Assembly (NCBI GenBank): GCA_025200525.1
Contig: CM045763.1
Span: forward strand, 90,377,470 to 90,441,469
Reading direction: 5' to 3'
DNA: 64,000 nt
Origin: Camellia lanceoleosa
Taxonomy: Eukaryota > Streptophyta > Magnoliopsida > Ericales > Theaceae
The notes beneath the pieces were generated by a model. That model searched no databases. It worked only from the letters and a program-made list of their open reading frames with translations, and was not told where the DNA came from. Positions within the stretch are counted from its first letter, which is position 1; each line of letters opens with the position of its first letter. A program made the translations under genes and the position numbers. Below are positions 11,167 to 22,730 of this stretch, piece after piece.

Positions 11167-13600
11167 CTAAGTATTGGAATTATGGGCATTGATCTCAGGT
11201 TGCTCAACCTCGGCTGTTGGTGTTGTGTCGACCTCGGTTAGCAATGTGGCTTCGGCATCAATTTCTAGAAGGGTTTGGTCCAAGCTTTTCTCGGCTGCCT
11301 TGACCTCAGCCTCAAAAGTTGTTTGTTTAGGAGAAGTATCCTTGGAAACCAAGTCTTCCTCCTCATCATGAGTCAAGTCCAGGACTTAATCATTCAATGT
11401 TGGAGATTTGGCCCCATCAGCAACTAACTCCTCTTCCTCGGCATCCTCTGTGTCGGTTTCCTCTTCATCGGCCTCACCGCCCGATCCTTTAGTAGGCGGA
11501 GGGAAAGGAACTTAGAGTTTATTGATATCTTGAAGGTCGGAATCCATTGGGATGAAAAGTTTGTTCAGAGCAACCGTCTAGCCGAGATAAAAACCTCGGT
11601 TGCAAGCTTGGTTTACTTTTTCCTTGTAAGTGTCATGCACGTCAACTTGGCCTTCGACGTAGGCCTTTTCGTTAGCTGCCTTAATTTTGGCCGCCTTGGT
11701 CGCAACTCTGCCTCGGCTTTGGCAATTTTGGCTTCGGATTCTTTGTCCTCGGCCCTGAGTACATCAACAATTGCTTTAGTAGCTTCCGCATTTTCCTCGG
11801 CTTGATCTTGAGCTTGTTTGGTAGCCTTGGCTTGATCGAGCAGCATCTTTATTTTTGTTTTGGTGTTATTGAGGAAAGCAAGGAAGCCAGCAGCCTCTTT
11901 GGTCTTGCGGACCAATTCTTTCTTGAAAGCCTCGGCTTTCGTTACAAAAAAATGAGCGTGCTGGATTGCTTGAAAGGAAAAAAATGAGCAAGTTAGTAAA
12001 ATTTCTAAGTATGAGAACTTGAAATAAAAGCTGAAAAAGACAAGAGTTGAGCACATACTAGAATAGAGTGTTGCATCATTAAAGCAAAGTTTTCATATTT
12101 AGTGATCTCGGCCATTCGATTGAGATCAGTAGGCAAAAGAACAACGGTGGAGAGAGCGGCGCCGACTTTGATGTTGTCAATCGCACTGTCGCTAGTTGTC
12201 ATCGGTTGGTCACCAATCGAAATCACTGGGGCCCAGGGCTTGTCGATTTTGAAAAATCCTTGGCTCTCTTCACCTTCAGACCTCAACCGTTTTGATTGCC
12301 GATTGTCAGATATCTCGGCCTTAGAAGGCCTCTTCTCGGCAGAGGCATTTTTTTCGATCTCAGCCAGTTTGGAGGTCGGCAAGGTGACTTCGGTGTCCAC
12401 TTGGGTAACTAGGGCCTTTGCCTTAGCCCTTTTCACCCTCTTTGGTTTTGGCTTGGGCTGGGACTCTAATGGAGAAGATTGAACAGTTACCACTCCTGGT
12501 AGGTCGGCCAGGAGGTCCTCCACGACAGCTTTGCCGCAGCCCATCTCTTTGGTTGTTGCAATGACGGTGATTTTGGTGCCAAAAATGAATTGCTGGCAAA
12601 ACGATTAGTGGATTTGTTGGGTTGTATGTCGATTCTTTAGAATCTCGTCGTTTACAACTTCGGGTTCTGTTGGCAGTGATGTTTGGTGGAGCTCGATGTC
12701 GACGTCAGTGTTGGAAAGGTGGAATCAACTGGGGGATGGATGTGGATATAACCTCAACTGGATTTGAATAAGAGGCCTGGTCTGGCCTGGGTGAGGAAGC
12801 AACTGGTGGAGTTGTTGCAGAAGGTGGAGTCTTGCTTCGGCGGGGAACGTCAGGCAGGGTCGACTTATAAGTCGGAATGTAATCAAGCAATAGGGGGCCT
12901 TGTGTTTCTCCACTGGTAAGTCCAATAGCTTTTTTAGATCGGGGCCAGGGAAGAAAGTTTGTCGAAAATCCTTTGCTGGCTGGAGGAAAGCTACAAAAGA
13001 GAACAAGAAGAAAAACATTCAAAAAGAGATATATGAGTTGATAAGTCCTAGAAAAATAGGATTAAGAAAATGACTCAGTTCTTACCATCACCCTCTTTAA
13101 ACACCGACTAGTGCAAAGGGAAGAGATGAAGATCATCATCAGGAGCAAACTCCCAGTTACCCATGACGATCAGGTAATCATCTCCAGAACACTTGTTGGA
13201 GTCTGGGAGATCGGCTATGATTTTGTAGGCAGTGGATCTAGGCTTGAGGTAATAAATGTAGCATTTTTCAGACTTTAGGCCACACATGGGTATAACAAAA
13301 TGTGATCCTAGCTTTTTCTCGGTGGGTTAGGGCAATTATACCATTGATAACCCTATAGGAATTGATGGCTAACTGCATAGGGTTGAGTTTGTAATAGTGG
13401 ATGACTTCCCTAAAGAGAATGTCCAAAGAAAACTGAAGTCCGCACTCAAATTAATGCAATAACGGGGAAAGGCATAAATGAGGTAATCCTCCTCTCCAGC
13501 TAACCTCATCTGAACGTCAGCTGGGATAGAGAACTCTCTATTAAAGTACTCAATTTTTTTTTGGGTGTTTACCCTCTACCTAAATGTACCCATGTTCTCG
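11167..13600 (-). pseudogene. Element E antisense gene: gypsy-type transposon protein with coiled coil
   Basis: The gene runs on the strand opposite to E's pol. The N-terminal part (13550-13081 minus) reads EYFNREFSIPADVQ, then after frameshifts LFREVIHYYKLNPMQLAINS, YRVINGIIAL and, in another frame, IYYLKPRSTAYKIIADLP and GNWEFAPDDDLHLFPLH. This is like the plant family called putative gypsy-type transposon/Transposase_28. Likely GT-AG introns separate it from later exons. The exon ending at 12059 has PKPKPKRVKRAKAKAL and PTDLNRMAEITKYENFALMM. The exon from 11968 is a long Ala/Lys/Glu coiled coil (KAEAFKKELVRKTKEAAGFL). The C-terminus is acidic (AEKSLDQTLLEIDAEAT) and ends at 11167. Several stops and frameshifts are seen. 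Function is unknown; nucleic-acid or particle association is only a guess. Confidence 0.62.
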
Positions 13601-14367
13601 ACTTATGATATTTTATGATGGATTTCAGAGAGAAGAGACTAGTAGGGCTTGGGAACCTCAGCTAAACCCTAAACAGGTACTGGGGCAAGGGTTTTGAAGA
13701 TCTAAATGGGAATCTGCTTCAATTTTCCTAGGAATGTGATTGCTATCAAACCCCAAACCTAAGTCTATAACAGAAATAAGAATCAAAGGCAATAATCTGG
13801 AAAACAAGTAAAAGAGAAATAGAAAAGAGCATGATTCAGACTCAAAAAAGCAACAGAGATTCAAGAACATAGAGTAAGTGTGTGCAGATATGTAAAAGTC
13901 AAAAATAGTGACAAATTGTTAAAATGTCAAACACATGAACAGTGCGTATGTGTATGCAAGAACCACGAACATTGTATATAGACAGAGATAGATTGAACAG
14001 CACAAATTGTAAACAAGCATGTTTGACATTTTAAAGTGATGAAATTCAAAGCACAGTGAAGATTCAAGATGATCAGAACATAAGAATAGGCAAAAAAGTA
14101 AAAAAAGGGGATTCAATGGCAACATGTGGAGCATTTAGACAGACATAATGTAAAACAATATGGCGAAGAACAGTACAAATTATTCGAAAATATTAACAGA
14201 AATACGAATAGGTATCAGGGACTTACCGACTGAAGCCGGAGTGAGATACGCTAGAGTCAAACGACTTGAACTATCAAAGTCAAATAATGAATGGTACGAT
14301 GGTGGTGATGGAAAAGGCAATTGCAGAGCTTGAGAGCTTGAAAAATAGCGATTTGGAAGAGAAATGT

Positions 14368-14404
<37 letters not shown>

Positions 14405-14893
14405 TCTGAGAGACAAGGCAAATTGAATTCGTAAAAGTGAAGAGACGGAGGGAGAAGAAAGAGTTTTGTGAAAAAAACCAAAAATGCAGCAAAACATAAT
14501 GAGGCGCCTTGGACGACGTGTTTGTCAGGCGGCGTGCGCAGAAGTAACGTGATCTGATAGCGCGTGTCAGGTACGAACTAATAAGGAACGGATGCGTGGA
14601 GGAAACGGTTGAGTAAACCGTGCGTGACAACTCATGCGCAGTCAAAACTCTTGGAGTTCTTGATTAATGAAGCAAAAACCTCGGCTAGAGGAGCGATATT
14701 GGTTAAGATATTAAAAGAACTTGACTCTTGGTTCTTGATCATTGGTAAAGATGGATAGTTGAGTTCTGGGTACTTGAAACTAACGAGTCTTGATCTTGGT
14801 CGAAGGAAAGAGTGAATTCTAGCCGACATAATATATAAGCAATGTAGGTTCCATCACCTCAGGTTGCCGAGGTAATAGAACCTACGAGGTAGT
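13601..14893 (-). other. Upstream/5'-UTR region of E antisense gene
   Basis: On the minus strand a (CT)n tract (GA on plus, 14369-14399) and pyrimidine-rich sequence precede the antisense gene, as in plant 5' untranslated regions. Open frames covering it (for example 14497-14180) are low-complexity Ser/Leu and not believable proteins. Close to 14842-14893 the plus strand shows GGTTCCATCACCTCAGGTTGCC, homologous to the sequence beside the LTR of element F near 55370-55420. Confidence 0.5.
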
Positions 14894-15455
14894 TGTGGAG
14901 ACATATTTTGTAAATGACAACACGTGGCCAAAGGTGATGCCAAAGTGTTAACCGAGGTGCCACGTGGCCTGGTCATGACGCCGAGATAATCTCAGCTAGG
15001 CCGAGGTTATCTGCAGAGATGCCGGAATTCGAAATGGGCAAATAAGGGACAAGAGTCTTAGAACAGGGGAGGATCTCAATCTGGATAAAGATAAAGCTCT
15101 TAGGAAGTTTATCCTTATCTAGCTAAGAGTCCAAGATGAACATTGAACTTGAGTCCACTGAAGTGAGGCTTCTACAGGGATCAAGTCAGTGCTGGCTATA
15201 AAAGCAAGGCACCCCCGTAGGTCTCAGGTATGTGTGAAATATTGTGAGCAATAAGTGTTTTCTTGTGAGTTAAGCACAATTTGCTATCTTTGAGAGATAT
15301 TTGATTACTAACTTAAGCGTCGGAGTGCCCCCGAGTGGACAAACCACCGCCGGATTCTTATCTTTCTGTGACAGGTTGTGCGAGCTCAATCTATTTGCCG
15401 GTGCTCTCCAGCTGAGTTTCCCGTTTGGTTGTGTGGTCAAAAATCAACACCCACA
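14894..15455 (+). repeat. Element E 3' LTR
   Basis: It begins TGTGGAGACATATTTTG and ends ATCAACACCCACA. The two LTRs of element F (opposite orientation) share both ends and the internal promoter block. The matching 5' LTR is outside the window. The bases after it (GTACT) would be the target duplication but cannot be checked. Confidence 0.8.
15197..15204 (+). promoter_or_regulatory. TATA box of element E LTR
   Basis: GGCTATAAAAG is followed by GGCACCCCC. The same arrangement is found in both LTRs of element F on the minus strand (55018-55025 and 59711-59718), so the box is conserved across copies. Confidence 0.65.
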
Positions 15456-15623
15456 GTACTCACAATTATTTTTCAAAGACCAACGAGTTACTTGAAGAAT
15501 TAATAAAACCCCCAAAATAAAACCCTAACCATTTTTTTTCCTTTTCTCTTCTTTCCCCAATGTCTCTCTTTTCTCTCAGAAATTCTGCACACAGCATTCC
15601 GTGATTTTGATTAATCTCTGTCC

Positions 15624-15663
<40 letters not shown>

Positions 15664-15908
15664 ATTTTTGTTTTGTTTTGTTCCTTTTTTTTTTCAACAC
15701 CTCTCTAGTACTTATAACCTAACTGACATTTATTATTATATTATTCTCTCTCTCTCTCTCTCTTGGCTGCCGTCTCTATTTTTGTTTTGTTTTGTTCCTT
15801 TTTTTTTTCAACACCTCTCTAGTACTTATAACCTAATTGACATTTATTATTATATTATATTTTACAAGTACTACAACATATATAAATATGTTTTATAAAA
15901 TCAATACA
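15456..15908 (+). other. Pyrimidine-rich, promoter-like strip with telo-box and a tandem duplication
   Basis: It contains AAAACCCTAACC near 15520 (telo-box-like), long CT tracts at 15624-15662 and 15746-15765, and a ~114-bp duplication: TCTATTTTTGTTTTGTTTTG…CTAGTACTTATAACCTAA occurs from ~15661 and again from ~15775. Telo-box plus pyrimidine tracts are common upstream of plant housekeeping genes, but no coding exon follows, so it may be a truncated promoter. The 77-residue open frame spanning it is low-complexity. Confidence 0.45.
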
Positions 15909-16689
15909 TGTAACACCCCTTTTTTTTAATATATATAAATATTGAAATTAATTATATATAATTAAATATCACATTAAATTAATTAAATAACACATTAAAT
16001 TCTCATGTAACCACGCAATTAATAAAGCCAAAAATAAAATAAAGTAATAATAAATAAATAAAGACTTACGAAAAATCAGGGTTGCTACATTGAGATAAAA
16101 CTTATTGGGTTTAGTTTTGTATATATTTGGGGCATGTTTGGTTCGTGGGTGGAAATTTAATTCAAGAGACATAATTTAGAATCAATTTAATGTAACACAT
16201 GTTTAACTATTTGGTCCTTTTTAATTATGTAAATGGAAGGAACCACTTTGAGAGTTTTTATTATTTATTATACTATATTATAATAAGTGTTTGAAATGTA
16301 AATTTATGATGTGTTTTATCAAACGAAAAATATATTTTGTGATAAGAAAAATTATATTATTTTATGTTACAAAATATTAAAGTGTTGCTAAAATGATTTT
16401 ATTTGATGTATATATATATATAGATGTAAGTAAAAATAGATCAATATTTGAATATTAATAAATAAATAAATAAGAGGCAATCCACGTGGGTCTGCCCCTC
16501 ACATCCTCTTCTTTTATAGCGATTCTAGTTTAGACCCAATCTATTTGATGTTCTAGATTCGAGTTTTATTATCTTATATGATTGTTCATATCTTAGTTTT
16601 CCTTATTCCTTATTAAGTTTGGCTAATGGAGTGTCTTGGTTGGGCTAAAAATAGGTTGGGAGTTAGACTTTTCAAAATTGTGTTGTCTA

Positions 16690-16912
16690 GAATTTTGCTT
16701 GTTCGCTCGAGCGGCCTTTTACAGTCTACAAAACTACTAAGAGTTTGATATCTACGATCGAGCAATGCTTCTTGCGCTCGAGCAAACTTTTACAGGTCTA
16801 AACTACTGGGAGGGGTGCATTGTGCGCTCAAGCGACCATTCTTGCACTCGAGCGATGTCTTCACTGTGTCTAGTTACTCGAGTGACCATTCTTGAGCTCG
16901 AGTGATCTGTGC
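16690..16912 (+). repeat. Cluster of CGCTCGAGCG-like palindromes
   Basis: GCTCGAGCGGCC, ACGATCGAGCAA, GCGCTCGAGCAA, GCGCTCAAGCGA, GCACTCGAGCGA, TTACTCGAGTGA and GAGCTCGAGTGA follow each other at intervals of roughly 20-50 bases. The same motif family recurs at 63800-63990. Role unknown. Confidence 0.7.
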
Positions 16913-19645
16913 GTATATCAGTCCGAGAAAGTCACTTTTTGGATCACTTTTTTATCTCTCTCTCTCTCTAAACATTTCAAAACTGTAAGTTGAGACCCTC
17001 TCTCTCTCTCTAGAACTGACATTCTCTCTACAAATACACCTAGATCCGTTGATTTCTTCACCCTAGTCTCTTTGACACAAAAGGTAGAGCACACCAAGAG
17101 CTTTCTTTTGATCGGAACAAAGTTGGGTTTCAGCGTCGTTGAAGTTTCTTCTCTCTCTCTTGCCTTCTAGCTTCAAGGTAGGGGTTTCTCTGCACTTTCT
17201 TATGATTTTTAGCTTAGCTATTTGTTTTTAAAAAACAACATTGTGAAAAGGGGGATTTTTGAACAATCCAGGGTTTTGGATTGAAATCAAAAAGAGAGGT
17301 TTTCAAAGGGGTTGTTAAAAATGATTGAGGAAATGTATTTATTGTTGAGTTATGATGAAATGATGGATTTTTATTTTTGAAGTTGATTTATTAAAGAGAG
17401 GGGATTTTGCCCTAAGAATATCAAATGTTGATTTCATAATAATAAATTAAATTGATGTTGAAAATGTGGAATTGGATATGTATTATCACTCTTATCTTGA
17501 GATTTTTGAAAAGTTTATCTTTATGGAAATTCTTTATCTGCTTTTGGGCTATCTGGAGGATAGCTATGATTGTTGTAGAAATTACATGAGAATTAGGTGA
17601 ATTGGAACTAATTTCTCATCCATTTACATTGAACATTGTTGCATCTTTAACAAATTGAAAATATATATTGTTTTGAGAAAAAGTGGTGGATATCTTGGTG
17701 AATCTGGGTAAAAGTGTAGTTGTGGTATTAAGTTGGCCTACGTGTCGTTGGTAAAAGTCCAGAAACCTGTGCAGTTAGGTGTCGAGCATTCCAGTTAATA
17801 CCGGTAAAAATGACAAATTGATAGTGCTTTTGGCCTATTTGCAGACACATCCTAGAGATTCCCAGTGTTGTATTCATTGCTCTGTTTTCTATTGTAAAAG
17901 AGATGGTTTTATACATTGTGTTATAAACTTGGCATTGCATGATTTTGGAAAGAGATATGAAATGGTTTTGGCACAAGTATGGCATATGCATTCACCTTAT
18001 ATCTTTGTTAAGATTCACAAACTATGTTGTAGTATCTCTATTGGGTTTTGGCTCACCCTATGTGGGAAACCATTTTCAGGTGCTGATGATATGCCTTTGC
18101 CAAGGCAATAGCTTGGGAGGACTTGGAGCAAGAGCTTCATTTTGTTTATTTGTTGTAAATATTTTTGTACAAGCCTAGGGCTTTATTTGTATTGAGTTTA
18201 AACTCACTTTTGTTGTAACCCAGCATCGTCTTGGAAAATTGTAGTCATTAGGGCATTATTTTATTTGTTTATGTTCATCCTATTCCCTTATCATGTAACA
18301 TATGCTATAGATTCAAGGTTGAACTTGTGAATGTATATCTGCATATGTTACTCTTCTGTACAGGTAATTGGAATTAATGGATGTTAATTATTCTATCATG
18401 TGTTGTTATTTAACATGATATATGGTTTATTGTCATTTATTTCAGGGCTTCACACCTTTATCTTTTCTTTTCTCTTTCTTCTTCTTCATTTTGTTTTTCC
18501 TTTTCCAGAGAGTTCGTCTCTCTCTTTCTCTCTCGCTCTCTCTCTCTCTTTCTCTCTCTGGAAGTCCTTAGAGTGAGATTTTGCATAATCTTTGTAAAGA
18601 GAAGTTGGAGAGCTCGTCGCACTCTTCACAATGGTAGTTTTGGATTCTTGATCTGGCAAGCTTTGCATTTTCAGATTTGCCTTTCTTCATATTTTGAGAT
18701 AGGGATTTCTTTGATTCTATTCAATATATCACTATAGATAGATATGTGGTACTTTATGTTGCATAAAAAACATGAGTTTATAAGTGATTTTTTGAAATAC
18801 GTGTAGATGAGATTTAGGGTTTTAAATCAAATAGTTTAATCTTATATTTTGTTGTTGATTATGAAAATTTTAAGCTAATAGAACATGTTTATGATAGTTG
18901 AAATAAAAAGCCCTAGTTTTTAATTTTATGTTTATGTGGATGAAAAGAAAAGATGATTTTTTTATACATAAAAATTGAGTCATGGTTTTTTTGTGAATAA
19001 GAAATATGAAATGAAAAGAAAAGGAAATTTTTGAATGGTTGACCTTGTGATGTCTTGGTTAATATATGATGAATTGATCATATTACTAGTTAGTTGTGAA
19101 GTTTAAAATGAAAAACCTAATTTTTATTTGATGGTTATGTACTATGAAAAAGAGTTAATGTTTATGAATGGTAGAGCTAGGTATTGTCATTGGTAAATTG
19201 AAAAATGTGATGGTTAAAAAGTAATTAATAGATGATTGTAATAATTAATGTGAACTAGAAATGGAAAGTAGAAAGAGAATGAAGTAAATGATTATTATGA
19301 AATTGACCTACGTTGTAAATATTGGTGATTGAAAATAGTGGAATCAATTGTGGACATTACGAGATGATAAAATTATTAATCTAACTCTAGACAATATTGG
19401 TAATACTGAGGTATGGAAATGTTATGAGAATCACACTATCTTGTTCATAAGAATTTATATTATTACTATTAAATAATTAGAGGTTTTGTCATTGGCCATT
19501 GATGGAGGATGGTATTACTTGTTGTAGAATTGATGTGAAATAGGTTGATATGAAACCGTATGTGTTGTTGATTAACTGCATAATTACGTAATTATGTGTG
19601 AATGAATGGAAGGAAATTGAGATGCATGTGTTATGGAATGTGGTT

Positions 19646-19805
19646 GTGCTATATAGAGGTAACGCGATCCTTTCGGCTAGCAACCGATAAAGCAGGCTAA
19701 TGTGTTATATAGAGGTAATGTGTTCCTTCTAGTTAGCACCTGGTAAAGCAAGCTGTGCTATATAGAGGTAATGCGTTCATTCTGGCTAGCAACCGGTAAA
19801 GCAGG
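19646..19805 (+). repeat. ~54-bp tandem repeat, three copies
   Basis: Units start at 19646, 19702 and 19755, each with GTG(C/T)TATATAGAGGTAA followed by GGCTAGCAACCGGTAAAGCA. Two shorter GGG(T)CTTGGC(A/G)AGACCACA copies follow to 19860. Confidence 0.8.
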
Positions 19806-20738
19806 CAAACATGGGTCTTGGCAAGACCACAGTGGTAATGTGGGGCTTGGCGAGACCACAAATTGTTTATTTTATTATGAGATTTTATTGCTAATGTGTG
19901 TATATTTGTAGAGATTATTGTTGATGAAAATATGTTTAAAGAATATAGTTAAAGTTGCGTTATGAGGTAGATATTGAATTCGGTAATAATGTGAGTGTTG
20001 TTTGATGTAAATGAGTAGTACGAGAGTACAAAGGATTAATTGTGGATTGATTTTGAAAATAAACAACGTGATAAAATCATTTGGATTATAAAAGATGAGT
20101 CATAGAGTTGACGAAATGGTCATTGTGTGTATGATATTTGAGATGTGATTTAAGTTTGAAAATCATTTTGAATTAAAAATGATAAGTTACGAAAGTCTAA
20201 AAATGGATTTTTTTGAAAAGATAAAGAATGATTCTTTTGAGAAAAAGTATATGCATGTATGTATCTTTTGGATATGAAAACCAATACTATCTATATATAT
20301 TTATTGAGCTGGAGCATTCATGATCATATATATCTATAATATACTATTGTTTAGAATTATTGGGATTTCTACTGGACATTACTGTTCATCTCACAGTGTT
20401 AACCATTTTTTTTTAGGGGAGAATTTGGGAATATTGTTCAAAACCATGGAGTCTCCTTACTTGTTGGCCATGAGGTTTATTACTTGTAGGCGGAATGTCA
20501 TCTTAATGTAATAAGGGTTGATCCCTTTGTATTTATTTGTTTTGTTTTATTTTCTTCTGTGTAAGCCTAAGGGCATATGTTATAAATTATTGTAGTTGAA
20601 CAGTTCATCACAGTACATACGAGAGAGAACATTTATTGCTTAGCTATTTATTCTTGCTTCCACTTTTATTATTATGGAAATGGACTATAATCAAGGATTA
20701 GATAATAATATTCGAGTAATAAAATTTGGAGCGTTACA

Positions 20739-21483
20739 CTTACTCTTATAAATAAAATTCACCATAAAAACTAATACCCACTTTTCAAAGGCATAATAAA
20801 AATATAAGGGTTCTTTGAAATAAAATTTTAACTAGATAGTCTTTTACTAATTTATAATACTTATGTATTTATATTTTATTTTTATAATCCTTTTAAGAAT
20901 TAAATATGTTTGAATTAAATATTTTAAGAACTTAATAGATTCAATCGATAATTTAGGGACTAAATAGACTTTGATTTACATTTTAGGGATTTAATAGACT
21001 CAATCGATAATTCAAAGATTAAGTAGACAATTTAATTATAATTTAAAAATATAAAGTGTAATAAAACTATTATATTAAGGGAGCCAAAGTTTTGAGTGAA
21101 CAATCAACCTTCTATAGCAATAGATTATTGGGAAATTCTGAGGGTGTATCATATGCATTTTCTATTACGATTTTTGTATTTTGGTTATGATCTAATGCAT
21201 TATGAGTTATGACACATTGTGATATTAATTATGATATTATTTTTTTATATGATCCAAGAATTTTTTGGTTACACCTCATGCGATATTTAATTATAATTCA
21301 AATTTTTGTATAGTCATAACTCTCATAATATTAAATTATGTCATTTATAATAATTAAACTCACTAATAACATATCTTGTGAGTTGTGTTATATGGAAAAT
21401 GAAAAAGAGGTTGGTTACAATTATTAAAAAAAAAAAAGTGAATCAAACCCATGCGGAGGTGATGGTTATCTGTCATCATCATC
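20739..21483 (+). other. AT-rich intergenic sequence
   Basis: No gene or element end is recognised. It holds short direct repeats of the type TTTAGGGACTAAATAGAC / TAGGGATTTAATAGACTCAATCGATAAT at 20935-21025. Confidence 0.4.
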
Positions 21484-21715
21484 GAGTTGAGATCCTCTCC
21501 TTGGGCTCTCTCCTTACTTCCCTATTTGCAATGGTAGAGATGCACTTTGAGTTGATTCAACGGTCCAGATTTGGGCGGTAAAAGCAAATTTGAATTTGTT
21601 TTATTATTTTTTTATTTTTAAATAGCTAAATCTAAACCGTTGGATCAACTCAAAGTGGATTTCCACCGTTGCAAAAGAAAGGTAAGGAGAGAGCCCAAAG
21701 AGAGGATCTAAACTC
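21484..21715. mobile_element. Hairpin MITE, possible Mutator-like (232 bp)
   Basis: The left arm GAGTTGAGATCCTCTCC…GGGCTCTCTCCTTA and the right arm TAAGGAGAGAGCCCAAAGAGAGGATCTAAACTC are near-perfect inverted repeats, and the arms continue inward (CACTTTGAGTTGATTCAACGG / CCGTTGGATCAACTCAAAGTG). ATCATCATC lies directly on both sides (21475-21483 and 21716-21724), which would be a 9-bp target duplication. The flank is low complexity, so this length is uncertain. Confidence 0.75.
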
Positions 21716-21805
21716 ATCATCATCAGCCACTAACCGCGATCTCCGGCCCAACATTATAATCATTATTTTTGTGTTTCAACTATGAAATTTCTGCACAATG
21801 AGTAA

Positions 21806-22245
21806 AGGGTAAATTATGTAAGCGGTCCCTGTAATTTACCCGTTTTATCATTTTGGTTCCTATTGTTTCAATTTGATCAATTTTGCCCTTGAATTTTATA
21901 GATTGTGTTATATTAGTCCAATAAATAACAGCGGTTAAGTTTGATGAACAAAAAAACAAATGATATGTCAATTTAGTTCTTGTAGTTTATAGGATGTGTC
22001 AATTTCATCCTTGTAGTTTTTAGGAAATTCAAAACAACACGGATCAAATTGACACATCTTGTAAACTACAAGGACCAAATTAACACATCATTTGATTTTC
22101 CGTCTATCAAATTTAATCGTCATTATTTATTGGACTAATATGACACAATCCATAAAATTCGAAGGCAAAATTGATCAAATTGAAACAACATGGACAAAAA
22201 TGATAAAACGGGTAAACTACAGGGACTACCGCTATAATTTGCCCT
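21806..22245. mobile_element. Hairpin MITE (~440 bp)
   Basis: GGGTAAATTATGTAAGCGGTCCCTG…CCCGTTTTATCATTTTGG…TTGATCAATTTTGCCCTTGAATTTTATAGATTGTG pairs with the reverse complement at 22120-22245. Inner arms also pair (TGACACATC…). It has no coding capacity. Long terminal inverted repeats of this sort mark non-autonomous DNA transposons. No clear target duplication was found. Confidence 0.75.
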
Positions 22246-22523
22246 AATATCTATATCATCAAACACGCTATTCATCACAGGTAGGGCAGTTCATAACCCA
22301 TTCGATCTGTAAAAATCAATCGACTCGATTTCATCCATCTGTTTAAAAGTGATTTTGATAGTATGAATAGATGGATGCGGATAAATTTTTTTCTAAATCC
22401 ACCTATATTTGGAAGGACGGCGTGTGAAAAGCCACCTAATCCAACCTGATCCGCCAACCTGTCTTAAGAAAATGATGTTATATTTTTTAAACTTTATATG
22501 TAAAATATATATATATATATACA

Positions 22524-22670
22524 GGGTAAATTACACTTTACATCACTACACTTTGCAGGGATCAAAATGAGTTTTGACAAGAAGTGCAGGGGGCTGGCTG
22601 TCTTGATTTCATATGTAGGGGCTAAAGTGAGATTTGCTGCAAAATGCAAGGATGCAAAGTTAATTTACCC
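22524..22670. mobile_element. Small hairpin MITE (~147 bp)
   Basis: GGGTAAATTACACTTTACAT…CTTTGCAG at the left pairs with CTGCAAAATGCAAGGATGCAAAGTTAATTTACCC at the right. It lies 60 bases left of element C. A family relation to the 440-bp MITE is suggested by the shared GGGTAAATTA terminus. Confidence 0.7.
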
Positions 22671-22725
22671 AAAAAGATATTTTATTTAACAATAATATTA
22701 GATGAAATATAAAATTTTGGTCATT

Positions 22726-22730
22726 ATTTT
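22726..22730 (+). other. Target duplication of element C (left)
   Basis: ATTTT directly before the LTR start at 22731. The same five bases follow the right LTR at 53099-53103. Confidence 0.9.

Larger units (their letters stand above)
9266..15455 (+). mobile_element. Element E: Tat-lineage gypsy element, 3' half
   Basis: On the plus strand this contains the C-terminal integrase, a stop, tandem repeats, a gene on the opposite strand, and an LTR at 14894-15455. The 5' part of E would lie to the left of element A, which interrupts its integrase. The antisense gene and LTR are related to those of element F: F's LTRs share TGTGG(G/A)GA…ACACGTGGC at one end, GGCTATAAAAG…GGCACCCCC inside and CACCCACA at the other end. 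The layout pol / tandem repeats / antisense gene / 3' LTR is typical of several Tat elements. All coding parts are damaged. Confidence 0.85.
15909..20738 (+). repeat. Large LTR-like block, TGTAACACCCC…GAGCGTTACA (possible solo LTR)
   Basis: The left end TGTAACACCCC and the right end GGAGCGTTACA are inverted termini typical of a class of plant gypsy LTRs. No second copy, primer site or coding sequence is seen between them, so a ~4.8 kb solo LTR or two nested LTRs are both possible. Inside are a CTCGAG-rich cluster (16690-16910), two CT-rich 5'-UTR-like modules followed by possible splice donors (16955-17180 and 18470-18565), and tandem repeats (19646-19805). Flanking bases ATACA (left) and CTTAC (right) do not match, so no target duplication supports the boundaries. 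Confidence 0.5.

Noticed and set aside
14180..14645. Ser/Leu-rich minus-strand frames over the GA microsatellite
   Set aside because: Low-complexity translation of (CT)n; more likely a 5' untranslated region.
15904..20743. Target duplication for the TGTAAC…GTTACA block
   Set aside because: ATACA on the left does not match CTTAC on the right.
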